From Cryptomeria japonica (taxonomy: Eukaryota; Streptophyta; Pinopsida; Cupressales; Cupressaceae): a stretch of 60,000 nucleotides of DNA. Within the stretch, counting starts at the first letter, position 1; each line of letters begins with the position of its first letter. The notes beneath the pieces are model-generated. The model was not told the DNA's origin. It worked only from the letters and a program-made list of their open reading frames with translations, and made no database searches. The stretch covers positions 561,801,010 to 561,861,009 of the forward strand of contig NC_081413.1 of NCBI RefSeq assembly GCF_030272615.1. The letters run 5' to 3'. The position numbers were made by a program, and so were the translations under genes. This document shows positions 35,436-46,532 of the stretch, one piece after another.

Positions 35436-38400
35436 TTGTTGATTTCCTCTTTGATTTTTCATTTGCCAAGTTTGCCTCTAACTTTTCTATTTGTTTCTCC
35501 AGCTTAATTTTTCTCTCTCCACCTTTAGCAATGAAGTGAGACCAGTTTGTTAGTCTTTTTTTACACACTAATTTTGTCCATATTTTGTACTTTGGAAAAA
35601 TCCATTTGGAGGGTACTAACTTGAAATTTAGAGGGATCTATCTGAGAGTGTGGTGGATTTTTATCTTTATTTAGGGGCATAACAACCATGAACTCCATCA
35701 TATCTTTATGTGGGTCATATGTTAGAAATACCTTATTCGTTGTAGATTGTTCCTCTAAAACTTCAGTCAGGGCAACCCTTTGCAATGCTCTCTTTTTTTC
35801 TTTATTTGCATTTGTTGTGTGTTTAAAATTTTCATGGTAATCATGAAATTGAAAATCTGGGCTTGCTGAAGCAATTGAATGTTTTAAAGGTGAAATAGCA
35901 GAGGCTCCAATTCCACCTATTCCTGTGGTTTTAACTAATACATGATGAGGAGTACCAACAACCATTCCTGATCCTGTCCTACTATCACTTGCATGTGTAT
36001 TTTCTCTAGTCTTTTGAGGGGTTTGTTCTGAAGCTGCAAAGGATAGTTTGGTAGTGGCAGTGGCACTTGATATAAGATTCTGAATAGTATGAGTATCTAC
36101 CACTAGTGGCCTCTTGTGAGAGATATTTTGTGGTTACACTTATCCAACACCAAGACAACTAGTATCAATAGTAGTACCTATGCCAACCCCACCAATCGCA
36201 ATGGCACTTGATTGAACACTATTAGGAATACTCTCCCCAAATTCTCCACCAATGGTAGTGGCACTTGATTCACCACCAATAGGAATACCATGATGTGGGG
36301 GTGGTTGTGGATTTGAACATCTAACAAATGCAGGTGGAGCTGGAGGGTAATGAGTAGTACCTTTCTATGATGAACTGATGAATCAAGTCCAATGACTGGT
36401 TTAACAAGAGCTTTTGATTTTGAATCTGATGGAAGTTGTACCTCAAGTGGAAACCAAATACCTTCTCCTCTTCCTGACCTAGACCACCACCTTCAAAACC
36501 TATTTTTTCTACAATGTTTTCCCCTTTGCTATATTTTTCTTTCATGGACTCATTAATTCCACCAAATATTGCATGGACTATAGTAGTTGTTGGAGTGGCC
36601 TCAACCTCAAACTCATTTTCATCATCACTACTATCATATGTTGTTGTGGAATGCTCCATATTCCACAATTTTTTAAACTCTTCATCCTTATCGATGGAAT
36701 CAAATTCTACATTGGCCTTTAGTTCACCGAGATTATTCTCATAGTCCAAAAGTCATTTATTTTGGTTTGAGTCCAACAACTATCTTTACATTCTTGCATA
36801 ATTATTTTGGGAACAAATTTGTTAGATGGATTGGCAAATTTTTGGTAGACATTGTAGGACCTCCTATTTTGGATGCCCAGCTTTGTTGTCCTCTGTGTGT
36901 GCAATTCCATAATTTGTGATGACAATTCTTTTGTTGAAATGTTATTGTCAATGGCAATTTTCAACATCTCTTTTTTTACCTAGTCCCAGGAGTCCATGTT
37001 TCTAATCTTTTCTAGCAATAGTTCACTTTCATGTTGACATAACTCTGAAGAATTCCCATTTTTCTTAAGCCTTTCTTGAACTATACCGATTGGATCATAC
37101 TGCCAAAGACCCTCATCACCAAAGCTAAAAATTGTCAAAACATCGTGCCACATTGAATGTTTTTTCTCTCAAATGTGAACCCTCCACATGAGAAAGGCAA
37201 GGAAGCAAATATGCTCTTATTTTGCTAACCATGAAAGTGACTATCTATTCTCTCCAACTGCCATACATATTCCAATGCAAATACCCTCTTTGTTACATGT
37301 ATTGGAAGTTTTTAGGGTTTTACTGCTAATCCGTAGAACCTTAACATAGTGTATTCTTCCATGAAGAACTAGTCAGCCAATTGTATTTGACTTCTGAGTT
37401 GAATGCAATCTCTACAAGACACATGAAATCTAGGCACTGGAGTGCTTGTAATTTTATTATACATTGGTGCCAAAAAAGAAGCCTACAAAATGGTTGTAGT
37501 TCTTTTTGTTATCATTCATCCTTATCTTAGGTGTCCATTCATATATTGGACACTTTGTTTTGTCCTGAGTCTTCTCATCAATCTTATAGTTCACAATGTG
37601 AATATTGTTGGTCTCACATATTGCAAGATACTTTGAGAGAAGAAGATAGCACAAGTAGGATGAGAACCTAAATGTCTTACAGGAACCTTTTTTGATCATT
37701 AGTAATTGGTTTTTCATGGATTGAACAACGTGCTCAACAAAATTATATCTTACTGGTTGACTTACATAATGGATATTAAAAATCATTTCAAGAAGGCTGG
37801 CACCCACTTCCCTATCATTTTCCAATGCCAAGCAAAATGTTAGCAAGGAAATAGTATCTTGAACCCATGGAACAAAAATGTTATAATCATAAGGAGGCTT
37901 ATGATTTTGATCCAATGGAGTACCACGGACTATTAGAGCTCTGATAAATTAATCTCTATGACTTGGATCGAGACTCTCATATTTCTTTGCTATCTTTCCT
38001 AGGTCAATGTGGGTATTTGAGTTTTGTGCTTCAAACCCTAGTTTCAACAAATGAGCAAATTCTCCCCCGGTTATGGATAGAATTTCCTCTTTTGTATTTT
38101 TATTGACAATTGTTTTTTATCTTCACCATAATTTTCAACACAAACCATGACAAACTCAAGGCAAGGGAATACTTCAGGTAACACCATGCTTCTCAATCCA
38201 GCATTCCACAATGCAATTTTATTTGTACCTTGTTTTAACATTGTGTTGAAAATAGTAAATTTTTCCCTATTTGGATCTCCCGCCTTATTAGACAATGCAT
38301 AGCTAATTTCTATGATACACTTTTTACTATGGATAGCAAGGTCATAAATATCATGGTATTCATCTGTGAAACCTAGTGTTTTAACCAGTTCGATATGGTA
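35436..38400 (-). pseudogene. Region 3, N-terminal coding part, unknown
   Basis: From the right: HIELVKTLGFTDEYHDIYDLA, ISYALSNKAGDPNREKFTIF and WNAGLRSMVLPEVFPCLEF (38390-38110), then a frameshift and FIRALIVRGTPLDQNHKPPYD. A clean 152-codon frame (37457-37915) includes YNFVEHVVQSMKNQLLMIKK and FRFSSYLCYLLL. Decayed and low-complexity frames follow (36749-36321 and 36103-35561). The 37700 block pairs loosely with LYEVLLNNLFENLNTIRK and LKFGSLLVCMFFY of element 1 ORF2, which suggests an older relative of that protein. I could not find LTRs for it. Host of the element 2 insertion. Confidence 0.5.
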
Positions 38401-38852
38401 TTTTTTTTATTCACTTGGATTTTTATTGAACTATTGCTTTCCGGTTTCCCCATTGTTGTTGTTGTTAATGGTTCAAAATAATGCTAGATACAAGCCTAAA
38501 AATACTAACCCTCAAATTAAACCATGAGATTCAAAAAAATAAAAAATGCGGGATGTAGGTGTTCTAGTTTTTACCCAAAATTTCTATTTCACCAGATTGA
38601 CGTAGACATACTCTGTTGCATTCCTCAATCTAGTAGTCATTTCCAAATCTCCCTAGGAAACTGGTTTGTCCATGAAATGAAATATGATTATGAGACACTT
38701 ATTTTGAAAACACTGAAAAGTTCAAAAGTAATACCTAAAGGGCAAAATTTCTAGAATCTTGTTGTAATTTTATAAATTATTATTAATATCTATTTGTTGA
38801 TGAAGGATAAAACATTCATTTCTTCAGTCTAAATTCTGAGGATAGTGGACAC

Positions 38853-41270
38853 ATCACTAGACACGAGTCACTTTTCTGAACTGTTGTGGATGTATTTTTA
38901 ATCCTTTTCAACTTCCACCCGAAATAGAGCTTATTAACCTTAATTATAGTTAATTAAATTTAAAACATTCAATTCTAGGCGAAGTTCTCAAAAAATTGTT
39001 TACTTCCCACATTCGAACCAAAATCCACCCTAATTCGTTGATCTGTGCTCATCCAACAGATGATGGTATTTGTTGTCAGTTTTCATGGGTCCCAAGACTT
39101 TTGCCATTTTTGGCCACCTCACCAGACATGAGTCACATTCCATATTATTTTTGAAGTCTTTTAATCCTTTTCAACTTCTGCTCGAAATAGAGCTTTTTAG
39201 ACTTAATTATAGTTAATTAAATATAAAACGTTTAATTACGGGCGAAGTTCTCAAAAATGTGTTTACTTCCCACATTTGGGCCGAAATCTACCCTAAGTCA
39301 TTGATCTGTTCTCATCCAATGGACAATGGCATTTGTTGTCAGTTGTTGTGGGTTCCAGGACTTTTGTCATTTTTCGGCCACATCAACAGACACGAGTCAC
39401 TTTTCGGGAATTTTTTTGAAGACTTTTTAATCCTTTACAACTTTTGCCCAAAATAGAGCTTATTACAGTTAATTAAGTATATAGTTACAAATTTAGAATT
39501 TAACTATACTAATTAAATGTTTATCGTTTATGGAAGTCTTCCGGTAGAAGTTTGCAAAAAAAATTTATCATTCCCACATTTGGCCCGAAATACACCTTAC
39601 ATCGTTGATCTGTGCTCATCTAACGAACGACGGTAGCGTTTGTCAATTGTAGTGGGTCCCATTATACATAGGATTTTTGCCACCCAAACAACACGTCACC
39701 TGACACTTCATCATCCTGTGGGCCATAACCTTTCTTTCCTATTGGTGTTCAATGACACGTATTTTTGGTGAAAGTTTGCCAAAAAAAATTGGGATCCCCC
39801 ATTCGGCCTAAAATACACCTTAAGCCTTTGATTCGTGTTCATCCAACGAACAACAGTATCCATTTTCAGTTGTCGTCTATTCCATTATCAATAGGATTTA
39901 AATATGAGTTAAATATATAATTTAAATATGTAATTTCAAAACTTGCATGATATTTCATTTTTTTTTAATCAATAATTTTTATATTGTATTACTTGGAAAT
40001 AAAATATTACAAATATGTAAGTATAGGTGGTATAGTAAAACCACCAAAGTTTTTCCACCACAAAAAATATCCCCAAGGACCAAAACCACCATTCCCAACA
40101 AAAAATAAAATCCTACTACATGCAAAAACCCCAAAATTCTAATTCAGCGTACCAAAATTGCTAGTAGACATCCCCTCATACATACAAAGTTGGGGAGAAA
40201 ACAGGCATGGAACAAAAAGATACAAAAAAACAATACCAAACATCACCGGCCATAGTAGGACTAACCCAGAAAAAAACTATACTCCAGGTCATCATATAAT
40301 TCTGAGATTCATTTCATTGCTTCGATAGTCTTGGATCTTGGCCACAACTCTCAACCCACCTTTGCACATGTCACTTCATGAACGACCGTTAAAACCTCAT
40401 CAGACTACATCAACCTTGCCAACATTTTTAAGTCTTTGCCACCCGCCTCAAGGAAGAGCTCTACATCTTGCCTTCAAATCATCATCAGCCCATTGAATGA
40501 GTGGTAGCGGTGCCACTAGACCAACCACCCCTACCTTACAAATAATGCCCACCTTTGAGACCACAGAAGCACACACACTATCCAAATTTAACAGGTAGTT
40601 TGAATCAATTACAACTCTCAGGGCATTTTTACCTTGTCCACCTTGTCTTCAAACTAGAAACCCCAAGCAGCAATCAATGAATATGCCTCCATGTTTTTTC
40701 TGTAGAGATGACCTACATGGACAATTTCCTCTCCCTACAGCATTTTCACACTCTCGTATAGTTGCTCATCGTTAAACAAGAACAAACCTTTCAACCTCCT
40801 TCTCTAAATCGTCCAAGAAATGGGACTAATTTCTTATTAATCTAGAAGGATAAATTGGCTTCCATGTTCCTTAAGAAACCCAAGGCAATGCTACTAGTGT
40901 AGATAGTATGATACCAAGACTTCCAATCCACCCAAGCTTTAAACACCTCTCACTCAATTCTAATTTCTGACATCCAACGGTGGTGGTCATCAACATTAAT
41001 CACAAACTCTGTCATCATTCCTTCGCATGTACTAGTTTAGCTGCATAATTTGTCCATACAAGCTGACATTAAAGTTGCCTAAAGGCTAAATGTTAACCAT
41101 TCACTTTCAGTAATGTGCGTACCATAAGGCAATATCATTGCATATCCATTGCCAGTTCCTGTGGGTCCCATTATACATAGAATTTTTGCCACTCAAACGC
41201 CACGTCACCTGACACTTCATTGTCCCATGGACCATAGCCTTTAGTTCATGTCAGTGTTCAATGACACGTA
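38853..41270. repeat. Tandem array, ~264 bp period, interrupted
   Basis: The anchor 'acacgagtca'/'acatgagtca' occurs at 38861, 39126 and 39390 (spacing 265 and 264). Each unit also has 'cgaaatagagctt', 'gaagttctcaaaa', 'cccacattcg...cgaaat', 'ttgatctgtgctcatcca' and 'gtgggtccca'. A fourth, more diverged unit follows to about 39900. The unit text resumes at about 41115 ('catatccattgccagttcct', 'gggtcccattatacatag'), so 39901-41110 was probably inserted into the array. Confidence 0.75.
39958..41050 (-). pseudogene. Retroposed fragment with A-tail, unknown coding origin
   Basis: On the minus strand it ends in a run of nine A (39966-39958), preceded by AATAAAA-like AT-rich text. Its 5' part (41000-40640) reads, with stops, AWVDWKSWYHTIYTSSIALGF, then FLKEHGSQFILLD, GLFLFNDEQLYESV, GEEIVHVGHLYRKNMEAYS and LIAAWGF. 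This looks like a once-coding sequence. The A-tail and position inside a tandem array suggest LINE-driven insertion: either a 5'-truncated LINE or a processed copy of a transcript. No clear target duplication was found. Confidence 0.45.
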
Positions 41271-41437
41271 TTTTTCAGTGTTCAATGTACATGTGCCTAG
41301 TTAGCTGGACATTTTTTTACATTGAAATTATGCAAAAAAATTACAACAAGTTAATTGGACTTTTAATTCACTTATTTTTTTGCGAGATAAACATCTTTTT
41401 TTATATATTTATAATCAATGATAATCAATGTACAAAT

Positions 41438-42496
41438 TGTATACACCTAAAAATGGTCTAAAGATAGTTAATTAAATACGCAATTATTTGATTAATTCCC
41501 CTTCCCAATTAATTGAATTCACAAGCAATTTAATTAATTTCTCTATTCATCTACTAGTAAATAAATCTAAATGATTTATTTATATAGTTCATCTCACATC
41601 CCCCATTGATTAATTAATTCTCAATTAATTAATGTCTCCCCATACTAATCAATTCTTCTAATCCCTAATTAAGATTAACAAACTCAAGTTTGTTGAGATT
41701 AATTACCCATTTTCCAATTATTTGAATTTCTAAATCAAATGAGCACATGGCTCCTAACTTTAACAACCTAACCTAACCATCCCCTAACCTAACCCATTCA
41801 ATCTAATCTTGGGTCTAACAAACCCTATCCTATCTTGCACATTCTAACCTCCTTATCCTAACCTCTCATGGTGTGGATATTCTCTCATTGAGACACATGG
41901 CACTTTTGCCACATTTCTCCTCCCTTGGACACTTGCCCTCTCATGAGCAAGGCTCCTTGACACTTGTCACCACAAAGATGACAAGTGTCCCTTCCTCCAA
42001 CCTCTTCTCCAACTTCCTCAATCTTGGCCCTTGATATCTTCAGATCAAATCTGGACCGTCGATTCCTGCCACCTCAACTTTGGCCTTGGAATTCCTATAA
42101 ATACCCCTCATTTTGGAGCAATAAGGATCCCATCTCATATCAATTTAGGCATTGTTACTATAGGCATTTGCATTTCACTTATCTAGTAATTAGCTTTGGA
42201 TTTATCATAGCATGTTCATCTAGGTTCTTAAATCAGGCATTTCATATCATCTCCATAATCAATCATGATCAATTAAATACTCAACTCTTGAGTTGTCATT
42301 TCGGAGGTCATTGCTCCGCTGAGAGCCCATCAATCCAACACCTTCAAAGTCCTCAAGAATAGAGGAAAATGGGACATTTCAAGGAAAGCTTAGGGTTTGC
42401 ATCTTTGATTTAGTTTTCAATTAAGCTTTCAATTATTTTTTTATTGTCTCATTATATGTGTATGCCTATTGTACTAACCACATTTTTAGCATCACA
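41438..42496 (+). repeat. Tat-like element 5' LTR
   Basis: 1059 bp, starts TGTATACACC, ends GCATCACA. Its AT-rich 5' part is full of TTAATTAAT words. Middle text 'cacatggctcctaact' and 'cctaacctaaccc' is shared with the LTR at 55528. Confidence 0.95.
42096..42103 (+). promoter_or_regulatory. TATA box of Tat-like 5' LTR
   Basis: TATAAATA in 'attcctataaatacccctca', about 400 bp before the LTR end. The same box is kept in the 3' LTR at 51707-51714. It probably sets the start of the element's RNA. Confidence 0.7.
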
Positions 42497-42498
42497 TT

Positions 42499-42520
42499 AA
42501 TTGGCGCCCACTGTGGGGCC
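42499..42520 (+). other. Primer-binding site of Tat-like element
   Basis: ATTGGCGCCCACTGTGGGG lies two bases after the LTR end, the TTGGCGCCCAC(C/T)GTGGGG form common in plant Tat-group gypsy elements. Confidence 0.85.
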
Positions 42521-42679
42521 TAGCCCCTTTGATCTTTAACAAGTTTGCTTGCAGAAAATTTCATTGACAAGTTGATTAGCTCTTTTGGAGTGTAGATTAG
42601 CTCTCTTGGGCTCCCGAATCATGTTCTTGGCATCTTTTGTGGTGTGCCAGCACCTCAAATGGCATTTTTGGGAGATTCC

Positions 42680-42935
42680 TCAACTCTGTTTTTATGCTTT
42701 TCTGTACTTTAGCATTTTCAGTCTGTACTTTAGCATTTTTCGTATGTATGGTGGCATTTTTGGTACATTTGGCAGCATTTTCAGTCTGTTTGACAGCATT
42801 TTTGGTTTGTAGAACAGCATTTTTGGTTTGTAGAACAGCATTTTTGGTTTTCAGAATAGCGTTTCCGGTGTGCAGAGTAGCGTTCTTGGCACATATGATG
42901 GCGTTCTTGGTCAATTTGATGGCATTTTCAGTTTT
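42680..42935 (+). repeat. Leader repeat array A, 21 bp unit
   Basis: About ten units of the type AGCATTTTTGGTTTGTAGAAC. The most regular stretch is 42790-42850, with three near-identical units. Confidence 0.85.
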
Positions 42936-43996
42936 TTTATTAATTTTGCAAATATTGTATGTTGCATTCCTCATTTCTGCTTCTGGACTATCATTTTCCC
43001 AAACCTAATTTGCAGATTGTTGGTTTTGCAGGTACTTATTTCACTGTGAAAGACCGAAGTTATAGACTACTTCGCCACCAAAGAATGCAATATAAACTAC
43101 TAACTTTGTTTGCAGCTACGGGATTTTGCACTTATATTTGTTAAATTAGGCACATAGACTAATTACAATGGAAATGAACAAACATGTCTTACGTGTCTTG
43201 ATGATAGGCGAGTATGCTCTCACCTTTCTTAGGTGATCAGAAAGCTAGACTCATCCTTTGCTTTCAATTGCATATCTTTAGAGGGCCTATCATAGTGGGA
43301 AAAAGTAATCACCTTGTGAGAATGACCCAAGTGAGTACAGCTGGACCTGAGCATTCCAACTCACTATAATAAATAGGTCTTTGATGATTAAAGTCTCAGA
43401 GAATGGGATTATTTGAGTTTTCTCTTTGAGATCTCTCATATCGGGCATTTTGTAGGGCCTCGTGGTCTCAATCACGTTTACGTGACTACAGCTTGTTTCG
43501 ATACCTTGTTGGGCTATATGCCTCAATCATGCTTGTGTGACTTCAAGGGGTAATTTCAAATGGAATTCCTGACTAAGAACTTTAAAATAGAAGCTACCCA
43601 ATTCACCTCCAAAAGGGTGATAATCTTTGTGCAAGAGAGATAGTAACTCTCCCAAGACACTTGCCATATCATGCCCCCATTAGCATTTGGAGTCGGATAA
43701 TACGGCATTGATAATCCATTGCATGAGACTCAGTGGTCGTATTCTGATTAGCTATTGGGTGTGTACCTAAGTCAGCAAGCAAAGGTTTTCATTCTCAGCC
43801 AATCTCCTTAGGATAGACTGATTGATGTGTTTTTAACAATTAAAAACCTTTGAAACAAAAATATAATCTTATTTCTGTGTTTGTAAGTCAAGTCAAGATA
43901 TCATCCATTAAAATACAACAAACATTGAAAACTCAAACTTCAAACTATCAAATTCACAAGTTTTGCATCACATTAGCTCTTTCAGTCCAAACAGTC

Positions 43997-44330
43997 GCAT
44001 CTGCAGTCCAAACAGTCTCACCTATAGTTCAAACAGTCGCATCTGCAGTCCAAATAGTCTCACCTATGGTTCAAACAGTTGCATTTGCAGTCCAAACAGT
44101 CTCACCTATAGTTCAAACAGTCGCATCTGCAGTCCAAACAGTTTCACCTATGGTTCAAACAGTCGCATCTGCAGTCCAAACAGTCTCACCTATGGTTCAA
44201 ATAGTCGCATTTGCAATCCAAACATTAGCATTTACAATTCAAACATTAGCTCTTTCAGTCCAAACGGTCGCACCTTCGGTCCAAATAGTTGCATTTTTAG
44301 TCCAAAGGTCAGCTCTCTTGGTGTTAATGT
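43997..44330 (+). repeat. Leader repeat array B, 42 bp (2 x 21) unit
   Basis: Five 42 bp units begin at 43997, 44039, 44081, 44123 and 44165, each made of GCATCTGCAGTCCAAACAGT plus a second half containing TCACCTATRGTTCAAACAG. Diverged 21 bp units follow to about 44330. Confidence 0.92.
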
Positions 44331-44499
44331 CAAAATTCTCATATTTCAACATTAACTCTCAAAGGTTGAGCATATTAAGAGTGGGGTCAAAAATTGAAAT
44401 CTCCTAAGTTCAAACACTCAATTTGCTAAACCTACATATCATTATTTGAACTTTAGAGTCACTGTATAGAAGAACAGAGTTCCGGGTTTGTCAGTCAAC

Positions 44500-44690
44500 A
44501 TTTTTGGTCTATATGTCGGCACTTCTGGTCAGTATAGTAGCATTTTTGGTAAGTCTGTTAGAGTTTCTGGTTCAAACAACAACATTTCTGGTATAAACAG
44601 CAACGTTTTTGGTCTAAACAGCAGAGTTCCTCGTCTAAACAACAACGTTTCGGGTCTAAACAGCAGAGTTCCTGGTCATTTTGTCAGTGT
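44500..44690 (+). repeat. Leader repeat array C, 21 bp unit
   Basis: Units such as AGCAACGTTTTTGGTCTAAAC and AGCAGAGTTCCTCGTCTAAAC repeat at 21 bp, alternating between the two forms. Same phase and general pattern as arrays A and B. Confidence 0.8.
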
Positions 44691-45207
44691 TTTTGGTAAA
44701 ATGCATCAAAATCAGAAAACAAAAACAACTCATTTCTCAAACAGTCAAACATAGAGGATAGGTCATCTTGTTGGGTCATTTAATCAAGTTATCTTCTGTC
44801 AAAAACATATTCAACAACAAGACACACAAAAAGTCTCAAGTATTCACCTCAAAAACAAGTTAAAGATCAAACACCTTAAAGTGCAACAACACATGGTCTT
44901 TGATAAACGGATTGTTCAAACATAGTTTCTCATCAGGATCTATCATCCTTTAATCACAAAACTACAATGCTTGATCAGAATAACCTCATTCTTTATTATA
45001 GGATATATTGTTCCTATTTGAACTTGGTCATATCAAAAATCACAAAATTTGCACTCCAAAAACTAAGATCGAAAAACTTGTAAACAAGAAAATACTTGAA
45101 AAGATCATTTTGTGTCTATACATCTACAACTTTCACCTCAACAATTGATCACTTATAATGACACATTACTCAAGACTTAAACCTCGAAAAACATTCAAAA
45201 CACGTGT

Positions 45208-46532
45208 ATGCCCGTTCTAACCAGGGCTCATAGACAAAAAATTGCAGAAACAAAAATAGAAACGTTTGAGATAACTACAGACTATATAATCATGGAACAT
45301 GAAGATGAAATACAAGTTGAAGATGAAATACAAGTTGAAGAGGAAATAATAGAACAAAATATCAGAGACATCAAGAAAGATCCTCAATTCGAAAAAATTT
45401 ATGAAGAAATTATTGGAGGGAGAAAAAGAAAAATGCTTCCTAATGTTAGCCCAATCTAGTGCTGCACTCCCCCAAGATTTTGATGTAAACAAATTGAAAC
45501 AAAAGAAAAGTGGTCCTCCTCCTAATAATGAACAATATGAGGACATCTTTGGTCTCAAAATTAATACCACGTCAATTCCTAGCAACACCAGAAACAATGA
45601 GGAAACTTCCATTCCCACAAGGGAGGAAGTAGAAATTCTAAATAACGCTCAATCCAACAAAGATACAAGAAGGGATAGAGATGATACAAGAAGAGATCAA
45701 TATATTCCTAGAATGCAAAATCGTGGTCATATAATAACAAATCATGTTGATAATCCTATCATGACTCTAACACAACAACTACAAACATTGCAAACACAAA
45801 TCCAAGATATGCAAAGAGGAAATGTTAGGCAATACTCGCTTCGAGAAATATGTCCTTATCCATTTGACAGAAACCTCAACATGATACCTTTTCCTATAGG
45901 TTTCAAGACTCTGAGGTACGAAAAATATGATGGAAGCATTGACCCTCAAGATCACATAAGAGAATTTTGCACAATGAGTATGGAGTTTGCACATGAAGAT
46001 ACATACTTAATGAGACTATTTCCAAAGAGTTTAACTAGATTAGCCATGGAATGGTTCTCAAAGCTTCCACCAGGAATCAGATCATTTTCAGAGTTGGTGG
46101 ATAAGTTTTTATCCCAATACGCTTATAACATTCAACGCGAAATAACCATGCTAGACCTGTGTAACACAAAACAAAACAAATGAAGAACCCTTCATGACAT
46201 TCTTACAACGATGGAGGTGGTTAGCTTCGAGGTATCCTTGTACAGTGCCGGAGTATGAGAAAATGGACATTTTCATAGACAACTTAAATGATCAAATGAG
46301 TTATTACTTGAAAATGCAAGGAAATCAAAGTTTTGCAAAAATGATTGATAATGGAATCAGAATGGAAGAAGCCATGATAAAGAAAGGTGAGTTGAAAATA
46401 TTCAAAGAAGGAGTTCACCCTCCTAACAATACTAACAACAATAATCACAATGATAAACCAAAATTTTGGAACAGAAATTGTAATGTCGTCAATGATGGGA
46501 TAGTGGATAACAACAATGTAAAACCAAAGTAA
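45208..46532 (+). pseudogene. Tat-like gag (capsid region), frameshifted
   Basis: Starts MPVLTRAHRQKIAETK at 45208, a typical Tat-group gag opening, with an acidic EIQVEDEIQVEEE duplication. A frameshift near 45440 moves to the frame of 45401-46183, which holds ICPYPFDRNLNMIPFP, KYDGSIDPQDHIREF, LAMEWFSKLPPGIRSF and DKFLSQYAYNIQ, the retrotransposon gag core. A second frameshift near 46180 leads to FMTFLQRWRWLASRYP and MDIFIDNLNDQMSYYL. An in-frame TAA at 46530 follows. Gag would form the particle that packages element RNA. Confidence 0.88.

Larger units (their letters stand above)
42521..45207 (+). other. Tat-like element long leader
   Basis: About 2.7 kb between primer site and gag, with three arrays of a ~21 bp motif (42680-42935, 43997-44330, 44500-44690) and the block shared with the gypsy-type LARD (43320-43580). 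Open frames across the arrays arise because the unit is 7 codons without stops. No recognised protein. Confidence 0.7.

Noticed and set aside
36514-36744. Plus-strand Ser-rich frame
   Set aside because: Antisense to the region 3 minus-strand frame.
43997-44250. Regular direct repeats resembling a CRISPR array
   Set aside because: The 42 bp units are contiguous without unique spacers, lie in a plant retrotransposon leader, and have no cas genes.
43963-44355. Overlapping 130- and 185-codon plus-strand frames as genes
   Set aside because: Two frames stay open over the same bases only because the 42 bp unit has no stops; no start context or domain.
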